Shown here in pieces: positions 11,935 to 24,700 of a stretch of 64,000 nucleotides of DNA. The translations under genes and the position numbers were made by a program. Within the stretch, counting starts at the first letter, position 1; every line of letters starts with the position of its first letter. The DNA is from Diplosphaera chodatii (taxonomy: Eukaryota; Chlorophyta; Trebouxiophyceae; Prasiolales; Stichococcaceae), in assembly GCA_032358165.1 (NCBI GenBank), contig JAALGY010000054.1, positions 2,356,001-2,420,000 on the forward strand, read 5' to 3'. The notes beneath the pieces are model-generated. The model was not told the origin of the DNA, did no database searches, and saw only the letters and a program-made list of their open reading frames with translations.

Positions 11935-14900
11935 CAGCGCAGCCGGAAGCCGCAGCCCCGCAAAAGGGAGCGGCTCAGGCACAGCAGGAGCCCACGGCTG
12001 CAGCGGTCAGCAGCGGCGGCAGCAGCAAAGGGGAAGTTGAAGGCGAGCAGCAGGCGCAGGAGCAGCCGGCAGCGCCGGAGCCGTCGCAGCAGGAGCAGCC
12101 GAGCGCAGGGCAGCCGGACCCGCAGCTGCCAGCGAAGCGTACGTCCTGGGCAGACCTTGTGGCCCGGCATGAGGCCCCGGCTGCGCAGGCGGCACCAGCG
12201 CCATCATCAGTCCCTGATAAGTCGCCGCCGACGTCTCCACTGGCGCTGCGCCGCCACAGCTCCGGCAGCAGCCCTGCGGCGGACGCCGATGCCCCTGGCG
12301 GCGCCAGCCCCAAGGCAGACGCAGCCGAGGAGGAGGAGGAGGGCTGGACACAGGTGCACTTGTGAATTGTCGACATATAGCAGTAGTGAACGCAGCGGAT
12401 GAAGCAGCCAATCCCACATCTGGCAGCGTGCCAACAGCACGCATCTGCTATCGGTCATGCAGTTACCGGCGGATTGTCAGTTTGAGACTGCTGTATGTAA
12501 GCTGCAGGTGGCTGGGCGCTCCAGCGGCAGCCGGCGGCGCTCGGCGGGCAGCGGCGACATGCCAGAGTCGCCATCCAGGGCGCCCCGCCCCCAGCAGCCG
12601 CCGCCCGCGCGGAATGGCGGCGGCGGCGGGAACGGCAGCAGGCAGCGGCGCGGGCCGCCTGCGCGCAGCAGCAGCAGCGGTGTGCTCTTGCACACCTGTG
12701 TTTCACCTTGGGCACGTCACATGGTGTGGGGCAGCAGCACACCCTGTGCCGAATGTCTGCACCTAGTACAGCTTGCAGCGCCCGGCGGAGCCTGGATAGC
12801 AAACACATAAGTTCAGCAGTTCCGCTCAGACAACCTGAGTGGCCTCTGCTCCTGCAGGTGACATGGGCAGCGACGCTGGCATCGCCACCGCGCTGCGGTC
12901 AGGGCCGCCGCTGCGAGGTTTCGGTTCAGGCTTTGCGGCCGACGGTCCCCGTGCCGGCGCCGGCACACAGGTGAGGTCCTGACCACGGCGTAGCTCCCTG
13001 CTACGTGTTGCATGAAGGGTGTTAGGCCACCTGAAGTAAGGTCTGCCAGCTGTGCGTGCACCATGCGTGCCCTCAGCCGTGCGCGATGGCCCGCAGGTAG
13101 CATGTTGCTGCCCCTTGTCACTGCACCGAAGCTTCAGCACATCGCTGATTCACCCTTGCTCCTGCTGAGGCATCACTGCGGTGGCTGAACGCAGTCCTCC
13201 AGCTGGCGATCGGTGGAGCAGCCGGCGGCCAGGGCTTGGGACCCGCCGCGCAGCGCCAGGCAGCAGCCGTCGTCGCCGCCGCCGCCCCGGTACCCGCAGC
13301 AGCAGCCACAGCCCCAGCCGCAACCAGATCAGCGGGCGGACAATGCGTCAGCTGAGCGCCAGGCGCCGGAGCAGCCGCACATGAACGGTGGGCTGTCAGA
13401 GGACGAGCCGCCACCGACACCAGAGCCGCCGGCGCCAGAGCCGCAGCAGCAGCAGCCATCGCCCTCAGCCGAGCAGCAGGTACACTTTTGACAGAGACGG
13501 CGCCTCACCACCGTAGCGGTGATCATGCCAGTGGTGCATGCATTGCAAGGCCACTGCTGACAGCCAGGCCACATGCATGTTGGCAGCCCAAACTCTGGGT
13601 AAATGCTTGCAGGTGGCGGAAAATGGGGAGCCGCCGGTCGCGGAGCCTGACGCCGCAGTTGATGGCGCGGCGGGAAGGGCAGAGCCGGCGGCAGAACCCG
13701 TGTCCCATCCATCACAGCCGCCCCAGGCGGCGGCGGCCGAGCAGGCGGCCGCCCCGGAGGCGTCAGAACCCCAACAGGCTGCAGCAGCTGCGCCTGAGCA
13801 GCAGGAGCCCGAAACAGAGCCCGCACCGGAGGCGGACGCAGCGCCGCCGCCTGAAGAGGCGTCAGAGGCAGCAGACGCCTCAGAATCTCGAAAGACAGAG
13901 GCGGCAGCGGATGGCAGCATCGCTGTGCAGCCGGCGCAGGCAGCGGCGGAGGCGCCCGCGCCACAGCCGGACGCCAGGACAGCAGGCGGGGAGGCAGCTG
14001 ACGGCGAGCAGGAGCCGGCGCCCGACGCTGCGAGCGCTGCAGGCGGTGCGGACTCTGACGGCAGGGGCGCCCCCGGCGAGGGTGGCAAGGCGGACGACAT
14101 CACGCCGCGCCGCGCAACCGACAGCGAGGAGGACGACCCCTCGATGCCGGGCACCCCCGACCAGGCGGGCAGCCACCAGGTGTGTTGATGTTGCAGCGTC
14201 ACCTGCGCAGCAGCCAGCGTCCTGCTGGCTTTGGTGCCTTGCACAGGGCCCGAGCACCGGCAACGGTGCTGCAGCGTCCGCAGCCTGACTCCGAGTCATC
14301 GCAAGCGCTTGCCGCTGCCATCCACCCAGTCACAAGCATGGCGCTTGCTGCAAATGTGCTGACGCTGTGGGACGCTCACAACAGGTGGCGGGCAGCATGA
14401 GCACGGCCGAGGAGGACTTCTCCACGCCGGCAGCGTCCGACGCGGGCGGCTCGGCGTCCGTCGCCTCGGGGCGCACCGCCAGCTTCGACCCGCTGGGCAT
14501 GGTGCGCCCCCCCTGCAGCAACCCTGCGCGTCGGCCCCATGGCGAGTTCGCCAGCGTGGCCATCGTGGCGCCTGCAGCCTCTCCTCGATCCCAACAGCAG
14601 TGCCGCTGGAGCCGACCAGCATGGGCAGTTGCGTGTGTTTGGTCCTTTGCAGGTGGTCAACGCGTCCCCGGAGGACCAGGCCAAGGCGATTGAGCGGGCG
14701 CAGAAGGCGCGCGAGGCCGGCATGGACCAATACTTCACCAAGGGGTGGGCGGTTGTGCAGCTGCACGTCCATTGGGCCATGCTGGGGTGCACGTGTGCAC
14801 TGCCAGGGTGCGTGCACCTGCTACGCTGCTGAGAGAGGCTGGCTCCACCCTACTTCCGCCACATCCTTGCCAGCTCAACCGGGAAACGGCACACATCGCG

Positions 14901-17822
14901 CGTACAGGAACCGGGACAGCGCGCAGACGCTGCTGCAGACGGCAGCGCGGGTGCTGCGCGACGCCGGGGTGGCGGGCGAGCCGCTGGCGTCGGCGGAGGC
15001 GGCGATGTCCGACTTCTACCGCTCGCAGGGCTTCCGGGAGGACGCGGCCGACCACCTGCGCCTCGCCGCCCAGGTGCCCTGGAGCATTGGGTACTGCCTG
15101 TAGCGTCACCAAGCACCCCTTCTGGAGCAGTCCATCCCGGCGTATCTCTGTGCGAGTATCCGCACAGAGAGCATGTGCGGGTGTTGCAGATGCAACAGTC
15201 GCAAGCTGCAAGTGCGGGTTGGTGTGCTGCATCACAGATCGCGGAGGAGGCGGAGGCGGGGGGCGGCCCGCTGCCGCTGCCCACCACGACCAAGGTGCAC
15301 AACAACTACGCCATCCTGCTCATGGAGCTGGGCCGCCCCCGCCAGGTGCAAAACCCAAGTCTTAAGCATGTGTATGCGCCTCCCGATGGCCGGCTGATGT
15401 ATTTTGAAGACGCCGTGTGAAGCAGTCACATCTGCTAGTGGCCTGCTACTCTCACGCACAATGATGTTGTGATGACGATGGCATGCCTCGGCGCAGGCTG
15501 TGGCGGTCGCGCGGCGCTTTGCCGACATGATGCAGGCGCGCTGCGGGCCGATGTCCAACTGGACGACGCACGCGCAGGGGGTGCTGGCGCGCGCGCTCGC
15601 CGCCGACAAGCAGTTTGTGAGTCCCGCACGCCCTGTGGTCGATGCCGGGCCGGCATTTGTCCCCTGCGACATGAGTGCGAAGACGCGCAAGCTGGGTACT
15701 CTGGCACGCCGTGGCATATCACTGACGTGGGGTAGTGATGCTCCTCATGGCAACCCCACTCAGTGGCCTCTACTCTACCCGCATGAGCATCTGCGTCGCT
15801 GCACCATTCCTGTTCCTGTTCAACCCTGGTGCCGTTCTGCTGCAGGGCGAGCTGGAGCAGCTTGTGGCCTCCGCGACCGCGGCGCTGCTGGCTGAGGCGC
15901 AGCGGCAGTCGCCGAGCAGCGACGACCCTCCTGCAGACCCAGCAGCCGCGGCCGACGCACCTCAGGCAAGCACCCTCAGGGGCCACTGCTACCCTCGGGT
16001 GCCAACAACAGATGAAGCATGAAAGCTCCTTTCACCCCAAGTGACCAGGTTCCCACCAACCCGCATGCAAGCTTTCAGGTCACCAACAAGGCATGGCAGG
16101 TGAGCACGCGCTCCCCAATAGCAAATCAGCAACAGCGCCGTAAGTGCGTCAGTTTGATGCTTACCAGCAGGCGTCTCCTGCCGCGGGCAGCAGCGCGGCG
16201 GCGGGCGGCGAGGCGGTGCCCCCCCTGGCGCAGGCGCGCCGCGCGACGGTGACGCTGCTGCGGCTGCAGGGGCAGCTGCTGCTGGAGGCCAGGCGCATGG
16301 ACGAGGTGGGAGCCGTGTCGTTTGTTACGAGGGCCACCAATGCGGGCTGTAGCGTCACGCATGGCAGCATGTAGCGGCTTGCTGTGCAGCATGGTGTCAC
16401 GAATGGGTACCAGCAGGCAATACATGTGCCTGTGGGATCTCGCAGGCATGGAAACCATGCAGCTGACTGTCGATTGTTGCCTGTGCCCAGGCGGGCCCGG
16501 CTTTCAGACGGGCAGATTCCGAGGCGGCCGAGGCGTGGGGCCCCGACACCAAGATGGCGTACAAAATTCGCTACGAGCTGGGCGAGTTCCTCAGGTGCGT
16601 GCATTACCACATCCTTGATGCGTCGCTGCAAACCGACCTGATTTGCTGGAGTCCGATCGTGGCTGACACACCATTGCTTCTCCAAACCAAAGGGCGTCTC
16701 TCCCCGCTGAAACCTTCCTGCCGCTTGGCTCAGGGAGCACGATGCCCCCGAGGAGCGCGCTGAGGCGGTGGCGGTGCACGAGTGGCTGCTGGAGATGACG
16801 CGGCGGCACCACGGCCCCGACGAGCACACCGGCGCCGCGCTCATGACCATGGCGCAGGTGCGCGTCTCCCGGGGGCTGTTTGGCACGCGTCCGTAATGCT
16901 GCCTGCGGTATCGGACAGGGCACACGGTGAACGAAGCGGTGCACGGCAATGCGACCATCAGGAGCGAAACTTGTCGTCAGCATGATCCCATTGGACTGTC
17001 TGCCGAGCATCCAATCCGTACAATGGAGGGCACCTGCAGGTGTACCTGAAGTCGGAGCGTACAGCGGACGCACTGGCGGCTGCGGAGCAGTCCATGGACA
17101 TCATGCAGGTGCTGCATGGGCTGCCGCCCTGACCACAACACCCGTGTGGCTGCCAGCACTCTGCTATAACAATGCAACACGCACCTCTTGCTGACGACGT
17201 AACACAACGTGTCGCAGAAGCTGTATGGCAAGCGCTTCAAGAATGCAGACTTCTGGGAGACGCTCGCAAAGGCCCGCGAAGCGGTGCGCACCCTTCCTGC
17301 TCTTGCTCACATGGTTTCGTATAGTAGTACTCTTCCTGAGCATTCCATGTTGCTGCCTGGTTGATGGCTCAGCTCCGCCTGACACAAACCCCTCCCATGT
17401 TGCAGAGCATAAACCAAGATGTTTGCTGCTGCAGGGTGGGCAGACGACAGCAGCTCGCGAGGCCAAGCGCGAGGCGCTTGCGCTGCGCAAGGCGGCCGCT
17501 GTGGAGGAGCAACAACGACGGTGAGCGAACTGAACCGTAGCAACTAACCAAATGCAATGCTGGCGATGCACCACGGCACTTGTGGCGACACTCGACGAGT
17601 CAGCTCGGCTCTGGCGACCATGCACATCCCTGTGAATTGACCGGTGTGTTGCAATAATCAGTGTTACAATAATCAGTGTTGCAATAATCAGTAATGCATC
17701 GCTGAGAGCTGTGCATTGTCAACTGCAGGCGTGCCGGCGGCGGCATGCGGTCCGGGCTGCCGCTGGCATCCAGCCGGCAGCAGCGGCGGCACCCGTCCTT
17801 CTCCGCCCACAGCTACATCTAG
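8766..17822 (+). CDS. Large membrane-anchored PAM2-motif and TPR-like protein
   Basis: Twenty-two exons join in phase into about 1,766 residues: 8766-9069, 9350-9479, 9664-9730, 9914-11477, 11656-12353, 12508-12679, 12858-12970, 13195-13479, 13613-14179, 14385-14501, 14653-14744, 14908-15073, 15238-15345, 15497-15616, 15846-15965, 16171-16305, 16491-16594, 16734-16857, 17040-17108, 17218-17283, 17435-17520, 17729-17822. Residues 66-88 form one membrane helix. Residues 170-1340 are disordered, rich in Ala, Pro, Gln and Glu, with two overlapping PAM2 motifs at about 644-665, two SWAD motifs (SWADRLKR, SWADLVAR), two EGWT motifs and a 12-residue Gln run. Residues 1340-1766 are helical and TPR-like (VHNNYAILLMELGRPRQA, AALMTMAQVYLKSERTADA). 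PAM2 binds the MLLE domain of poly(A)-binding protein, so a membrane-tethered mRNA role is inferred. Two separate genes meeting at 12354 is the main alternative; the last exon may also be unspliced, with a stop at 17524. Confidence 0.6.
9070..9349 (+). other. Probable GC-AG intron in the PAM2/TPR gene
   Basis: The exon ends ACAAAAG and the intron begins GCAAGC, the classical GC-donor context, with the acceptor CTGCAG at 9349. Phase 1 is kept and the exon continues as DGDARAATAPAQQPLTRRRR. No GT donor in the neighbourhood keeps the frame. Confidence 0.5.
11342..11410 (+). other. Two overlapping PAM2 (PABP-binding) motifs
   Basis: The encoded segment SKLNPAAKEFMLNPDAATF, followed by QPRP, contains LNPxAxxF twice, sharing residues, which is the core of the PAM2 consensus. 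Overlapping doublets of this kind occur in ataxin-2-like and other PABP-interacting proteins. No Lsm domain is visible in this protein, so it is not an ordinary ataxin-2. Confidence 0.7.
11898..11933 (+). repeat. CAG trinucleotide run encoding polyglutamine
   Basis: Twelve perfect CAG codons in frame encode a glutamine tract in the disordered part of the PAM2/TPR protein. Such pure runs are prone to length variation between strains. Confidence 0.9.
15966..16170 (+). other. Probable GC-AG intron in the PAM2/TPR gene (TPR region)
   Basis: CAG|GCAAGC at 15966 and ACCAGCAG at 16170 join DAPQ to ASPAAG in phase 0. Reading on instead gives a short tail with a stop at 16020-16022. The donor matches the usual GC-AG consensus. 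Confidence 0.5.
17645..17691 (+). repeat. Three tandem copies of a 15-bp unit
   Basis: The unit is close to GTGTTGCAATAATCA, repeated three times with one base change. It lies inside the last intron of the PAM2/TPR gene model and is unusually AT-rich for this window. No function is evident. Confidence 0.75.
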
Positions 17823-18750
17823 GCAGCCGCAGCGCCTGACACGCGGTGCTTTATTGACGCAACCGCCTAGAGGTCGAGCAGAGTCCAGGGGCCTGAAATC
17901 TATGCTCTGAAGGCGCTTGGCAGCTACGGGAAGAGGGTTGGGGGATCCCTGCGGGGAGCCTCGATTGAGCGGCAGGATGCTACCTGCGCAAACTGCTGCT
18001 TGGCACCTGCAAGGTGGTGCGTTATTGGAGATCAGGGCAGCCGGCTCAGGCTGCCTCGGGCTCTGCAAGGGTGCAGTTGGTCCGCTGTCGAGGGCAAGGG
18101 CTGGGCAACCTTGAACGCCGACTTTCCTGGGGTTGATGGGGTCCTGACAACATATTTCAATCAGCCAGCAGCAGATTGTGCTGTCGCGCGCGGCCGTAGC
18201 CTGTCTGCCGCCAACATAGTAATGATGACTGGCAGCATGCACCGGCATAATCTTGCTGTTTTGGCCATCACAGTTGGCGGTGGTCACGGGGTTTGCAGTT
18301 TTTGAGGCATGACGACACGGTCACGCAGCTTGACATTGTGGTGCTCGTAACTCGGACAGACATAGGTTGATGGCTGGACCTTTCGGTTTCGGCAGTGTCA
18401 CTGTGGTTGCTGCTTGAACCAGTACTTGATGAAGGTGGGACTAGCAAACACAGGCTGCACAGGTTGCAGGTAGATGTGCCGAATACGCTACTGAATGTGG
18501 GCCTGCAGCGCCTTTCACCAGGCACTCAGCCACAACATAGCCTGTTGTTCCATCGTGGTGGCCAGCGGCAACCCTAGCCTGCCCCGGAATCTCATTTTAC
18601 AGGGCCGCTCCACCACACTGCTGCTGCCTGCTGCCAGGTGAACCCACCTTTCAACCCCTGAAGGCATGATGCCCAGGATCAGTATCGAGACCTCTGGTCC
18701 ATCCAGTCCCGATGCCCGGCCTGTTGCTGCCTGCTGGCCCTGCGCCGCGG
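17823..18750. other. Convergent intergenic region before VPS53
   Basis: 928 bp between the end of the PAM2/TPR gene and the VPS53 stop codon. It contains 3' UTR sequence of both genes. I see no open frame with consistent splicing, no repeat and no RNA gene. Confidence 0.45.
18596..18600 (-). promoter_or_regulatory. Possible TGTAA polyadenylation signal of VPS53
   Basis: On the minus strand TGTAA lies about 150 bp past the VPS53 stop codon, a usual distance for the algal poly(A) signal. Chance occurrence is possible. Confidence 0.3.
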
Positions 18751-21700
18751 TCACCGCCGGCCCTGCTGCTTCCGGCTGCCGTCCTGCTGCCGCTCCCGCC
18801 CCATGCCGAAGCTCAGCATGCGCATGGAGGCGAAGGACTCGCGCATGCGGTCCGTCGCGGTGCCCGCCGCCGCCTGCGCCCGCTGCGCCGCCGTGTTGGC
18901 GTTGCTGCGGAAGCGCGACGCCAGCTCCTGCGGTGAGAGGGCGCAGGTAATCAGCGTGGGTGCGGCGTGCAACCAGTTGCTGTGGGCGGATCTGCTGGGT
19001 AACACTCGCTGTGGCACCCGCTGTGGCATGCAGCATGGCGTTGCTGAGTTGGTGTCCAGTCACGTCAAAGATAAGCCTTCGGCTGCGGGTCCCGTGCTGC
19101 GTCTCCGCACCTGTGTGGAGGCCTGCACCCTGGCCGCGGCCGCCGCCGAGGCGGGGCTGCCGGCGAAGGGCGCGCCCGCCGCCGGGCCCCCTGTGGCGAG
19201 CCGGGGCAGCAGCCCCGGCCCCCCTGCGGCGCCGCCGCCGCTGCGGCCATCCCCGGCTGCCGTGCTGCCTAGCGGAATGGCAGTGAGCACACGTAACTGT
19301 ACACAGTTGCAAGAAGACTCCAACTCCACGCCTGAAGCTACACATCCCACTTCCCAGCGTCTGTTGTTTCTGAGGTCCTGCACACAGTGACGACTCTGGA
19401 GGGACGGAGCGCTGCCGACCTGCGAGCAGCGTCCCGCCGGCGGCGGTGGGCTGCCCGGCGCGCCCGACGCGCCGGTTGTACGCCTCCAGCAGCGCAGACG
19501 CCTCCGCCTTCTTCAGCACCTGCGCCACAGGGGGAAGAGGAGTTCATGAGGAGGACCCGCCTCAGCTCTCTGTGAACAGAAGCTCCTGGTCGGCTGATGC
19601 ACTGTAGTCAGTGCTCCTGCAGGTCCAGCGACAACTGGTGCAGATGTGACGCCTGGCTTTGTTGTGGCACCATGATGAGTCTGTTTTGGCATCACACTGC
19701 CAGTTGCACACGGCAGTGCAGGCCACCTTGAGCTCGACGATGCGCTGGAAGTCGGAAGCGGTGGCGCCAGGCAGCAGCGTTGCGAAGTTGTGCAGCAGCG
19801 TGTCCGGCCGCGAGCCCACCACCTGCGCACGGCTCAGGTTTTAGAGGCTGCGGGCGTTTAGCCATCCCGGTGCTCACACATTGCTGCGTTCGGAGCCGCT
19901 GTGCTGCACCCAGATGTTCCGGCGCACCCTGACCATGTGGCAGAACATCAATTTCTGGTACACATGTCCGGCATCACCTTGAGCAGCGCCTCGACCCTGC
20001 CCAGCTCCCTGGTGATCGCGGCCTTGAACATCGCCGGCGCCTGCTCGCCCGGCCGCCCTGTAGCACACCACGCATGGGACGCTCGTGCCTCGCACGGTGG
20101 GTGAGAGCAGCCCGACTTCCCCTGGACATGAGATTGGGCCGAAGCAACGGCTGGAACAACGCTTCTTTTCCTCCGGCATGTCATCGTGTTAAATCGTGTT
20201 GTTGGCAGACCATGTTTATGCTAGCTCTCAGGACAGGCAGCATGGTCACCCGAGGCAGGGAAGCCGAGCAGCAGGCTGCGCACGGCGTGGGTGTCCAGCA
20301 GCAGCTGCTGGCTGCCGGCCTCGCCGATCTTGCGGCACCGCGACACCGCCTCGCCGAAGCGGCGCGGGAAGCTGGACGCGAGCTGCAGACATGCGCGCAG
20401 AGCGTGATGTATATGCATGTACAAAAGTCATGCGTGCGTATGACTGCACCGACCAGTTGCACAGCTGGCCGTCGCTGGCGTGATGCGTCGGGGCTGCAAC
20501 GACATGGCCCTCAAAGCCTGGGTGGCGCTGTCGCTTGTGTGGTCATCGTGATGACATCCTGGGTGCAGAACCTCGGGGACTGCCCAACGCCTGGTTTGTG
20601 CAGGAAGCAGTGGCACAGGATGGGGCTCTGATGGGTGCACCTTGTCGCACAGGAAGGCGAAGTGGTGCTCCGGCAGCGCGGCGCCCAGCGGCGGCCCGAA
20701 CTCCTGCAGCGTGCGCCCCATGGCGGTCACGAAGTCCGACTGGTCGCCCACCTGCGGACGGTTTAGGGTTTAGGGAGGGACACACACACTGTTGGGGACT
20801 GCCCGCCGGTGTAAGTTCCCTGCCCGCTGGCCTCCACAATGCAGACCAGTCTGCCGCGCATGCCTGGAAGCCCGGCGGGGGGCAAGCGTGGCACGGCGAG
20901 CAAGCCCTGTGCTCACCGACTCGGTGGCCGCCCAGTTGCACCGCATCAGCGACCCCAGGCACGCGTCCAGCCGCGTCTCCAGCCCGAGCAGCAGCGCGTT
21001 CAGCGCCGCTGTGGCCACGCCCGCAAAGCCCTCCTCCTCCTCCGAGACGTCCACCTGCACGCAGGGTCCTAAGGGTTCCGACCAGGTTTCGCTTGCCTGC
21101 TGCAGCCGTGCCCTGAACCCTTGCGGCGAGAGCAGCGCCTGCCACGCAGCCATGAGCACGCATGGACATGCAGTGTGGTAGGCCGAGGTGTGTGCGCCTT
21201 CAGCATCGAGGCGACAGCACAGGCTGCGGGAGCTGACGCTTGGCGGCTTTGGCGCGGCACACCTCGTCTCCCAGGGGCGGGTCCAGCAGCTTGGCCACGT
21301 TGCGCGCCAGGGCGCCGATGACCTCGGTGCAGTACTCGGCGGTCGTGACGACCGCGCAGCAGGCGCCCCTGTGGGAGATTGGCGAATATCCCTCCAACTC
21401 ATGCTGACACATGCTGTGAACCAGACATACGATGCCCGACATATCTAGAGAGGGCTACCACGGAGCTGCAAACGACTCCATCATCTACGACGTAGAGCAA
21501 GGCCGCATGGCCCCTGCAGCAGACTGGCTGCGCAGCCGGTGAAGCACAGAGCCGCAATAGCAGAGCCTGCTGCCAGCCACAGGCCAAGCATATGGCCACA
21601 AGCAGCATGCATACACATATTTTGCCTGTGAAAGCCTGCACAGCATGCCTGTGAAAGTCTATAACAATGGCCGGGTGGTGGGGACCAAGGACTCACACAT

Positions 21701-24700
21701 CGCCGTCGGCCAGCCGCACGTGCCACTCCTGGGTGGCCAGACTGGGCGTGGCGCCTGCTGCCGCTCCTGACGCCGTGCGCGGCAGCCGTGCCATCAGCCG
21801 CGCAATGTACGCTCTCGCGACTCTCTGCAGCAGGATAGCAGGTGCCGCTGACACCCTCAGCTGAGCCCAGCTCCTAGCGAATGCAAGAGTGCAAGTGCGC
21901 TGCTCATGGGGACACCCTTGGTGGGCTGCCTGGTGGTGGCCCTCGTTACGAGCCAAATGGTGGCTGTGAACAGGAGACTGCTGTCTCTGGCAGAGCTGGT
22001 GATCAAGGTGTCGGCAAGATAGGTGTCGGCGCAACTCAAAGTCGCAGGCCATAGCTGACAAACGACAGAACTGTGCGTCAAGGGTCACTGTGGCAGCCTT
22101 CGCTTCGTGTCCTGGCCATTGGCAGAGGCAGCAGCACACCGGATAGGCTGCGGGTCCCTACACCCTTTTATACCCTGAAAAACCTAAAACGATGAACAGA
22201 CGCCGCCCTCTATACAACCACCTGGGTACTACCATACAGACGAAGCCAACCACGTGTCCTGACGTTTTGCAGCACATGCCAAGCGCTCACCTGGAAGGTG
22301 GTCATCAGCTGCAGCAGCGCGGGGCCGCGGGTTATGTACTTGCTGCACCGCAGCAGCGACCTTTTGATCTCCCCAAACAGCTGGGAGGCTGACCGCAGCA
22401 CCCCGGCGCCCGCCGCCTCGTCCGCGGGCCGCCAGGACTCCTCGCCCACCAGCGCGTCTAGGGTCCCCAGCAGCTCCCGCTCCTGGGCCTCCACATAGTA
22501 CCTGCGAGGTGGACCGGAGTTGAACATGCGGTATGTGTGGGTACGTACACGCGCACGACTCACTTGTCGCGAGTCACCACCATGGACAGATGGATGTGGA
22601 GTGCTGCGCCCCCGCATGCCGTGCCTTCAGCACCATGCAGCCTGTGGCTCTTGTGCGACTGCTTGCTGGCGCGCAGTCTGCCGAGGCCTGCGCCAGCGGC
22701 CAGAGGCTCAGCACGGAAGGGTGGTCGCGCTCACGACAGGTGCTTGGTGAAGACGGTGGAGATGGCGCCCTGGAAGGGGGTGCGCGCGGGCACCGCCCCC
22801 GCGCCCGGCGCCTCCGCCCCTGGGACCCCGTCGCCATCGTCCTGCTGCGCCTGGGTTGGGCCACAACGACAGGTTCACTCAAGCATGGGCTTGGTCACAC
22901 ATGTCGGAGGTGAAAGCAGCCGGTCGCAGCCTTGTATGCGCATACAACACAAATTGTCGAATTCACTTAAATCAAGAGTGCACTGGGGGGTTTTGGGCCT
23001 TCTTACCGCCGCAGCGGCCTGCCGCTCCCGGAACAGCTTCTCGTAGCGGCTGCGCACCCCCGAGGCCGACATGACATCATCCGCGGGCGGCCCGCCGTCT
23101 CCATCACCGTCTTCGTCCTGCGAGTAGGTGGTGGATGCTTCTGCTGCTACAAGTATAACACAGCAGGTGGCGGCTGTGGCAACCTGCCAACCTCCAGCTG
23201 CTCTGATGTGTGCGAGGTTCTGCCGGCAAGCAGGTTCGAGCAGGCAGCCATGGGCTTTGCCTTCTACAACAAAGCTGCTGCGAACAAGACACGCATCATG
23301 TGCATGTCAAGTACTGTCCGGGCTCATGCACAAACTTGACGCCGGCCGCCGCACCTCGGCCGGGGAGGCGTCCCCGAAGCGGGCGGCCAGCTCGTTCTCG
23401 AAGTCGTTGGTGGTGTTGACGGCGCGCAGCAGCGCCTCCACCTGACTGGGCAGCTCGGCGGCCTGCACTCGGCGCCAGCGTGTCACACAGAGCAGCCACA
23501 CCGCACACAAGCCTGGTCGCTGCCAGCTAACAGATGCCATGCATCGCATTCTGCAGACCCACATGCTTGTATCATGGGCTGCAAGCAGAAGGTGCAAGTG
23601 CAGCTTGTCCAGTGCACTTCCAACAGGGGTGCGGCGCAGCATTCCCTTTAACGGGGTCTCAAGGGGTTTAAACAGTGCGCACCTTGGCGTCCAGGATCTC
23701 CGCCAGGTGGGCCTTGGTGATGGTGCAGAAGGCGAGGCACACCAGCTGCGGCAGGTGCCACTCCGGCGGGAAGATGCCCCACACCTGCAGCCGTTCGCCG
23801 ACCAGTGCGTCAGAGCCTGTGGCGGGGGGCTGGGCAGGTCGCAACCCCGCGTGCCCTGCTCAGCGGTTCTGGGCATGGGCACCGGCTCGCTGCCCATGCT
23901 TGCGCAGCGATATGTGCCGTGCCCAAGCTGCCAGGATTGAGCACCACTACAGCGGAAGCAGGTCCCTGAACCAATCCGTTCAAGTGCCGACTCGTTTCAG
24001 ATGCTGCACCAACAGGACATGTGGCACATGACATCAAACATTGACGCGGCAGGGCGGCACCTCCTGCCGGGCGGCCAGGCGCTTGCGGAGCCACAGGTAG
24101 CGGCGGTCGGTGCGCTCCAGGGCCGCCGTGTCACCCGTGGTGCCGAATATCGCGGTGTACACCCCCATCTCCTTCCGGCACATCGCATCCGTCAGCTCGT
24201 CCCGCGCCTGCGGGCACGGGAGTTGCTGGCTTCCTTCCAAATAAGTCTGCGGCTGTGGCTGTGAGCGCATGGCCTGGTGCACGTCTGCAGCAGGTGAGCT
24301 ACTGTGCTGAAGCTCGGCCTTGTTAGCGAACAGGTAATACGCAGGGCTCTGCATGGTGCGTTGGCATGGTACCACCCTGAAAGGTCATCACAGACACCAG
24401 ATGGTGCTGTGACCAGCCACCAGCTGTTGTCGTGTGCTGCCGACTCTCAGGATGTACGTGACGGCGTGATGCAGCCTTCATTGCACAGCAGCAGCCCACT
24501 CCTGAACATTATAAAGACGCTTCAACCCCAGCTGGTCAACGAAAGGAGTCAGTACCTTGTAGCCGAGGGCGTTGACGACCTGGCAGCAGGCGCGCAGTCG
24601 CTCCAGCAGCAGCGGGTTGGGCTTGTCCTCGTTGGGCCCCAGCAGCTCGAACTCCCGCATCGCGTTCGCCTGCGGTGCACACGGCGTCGCTTTCGTACGG

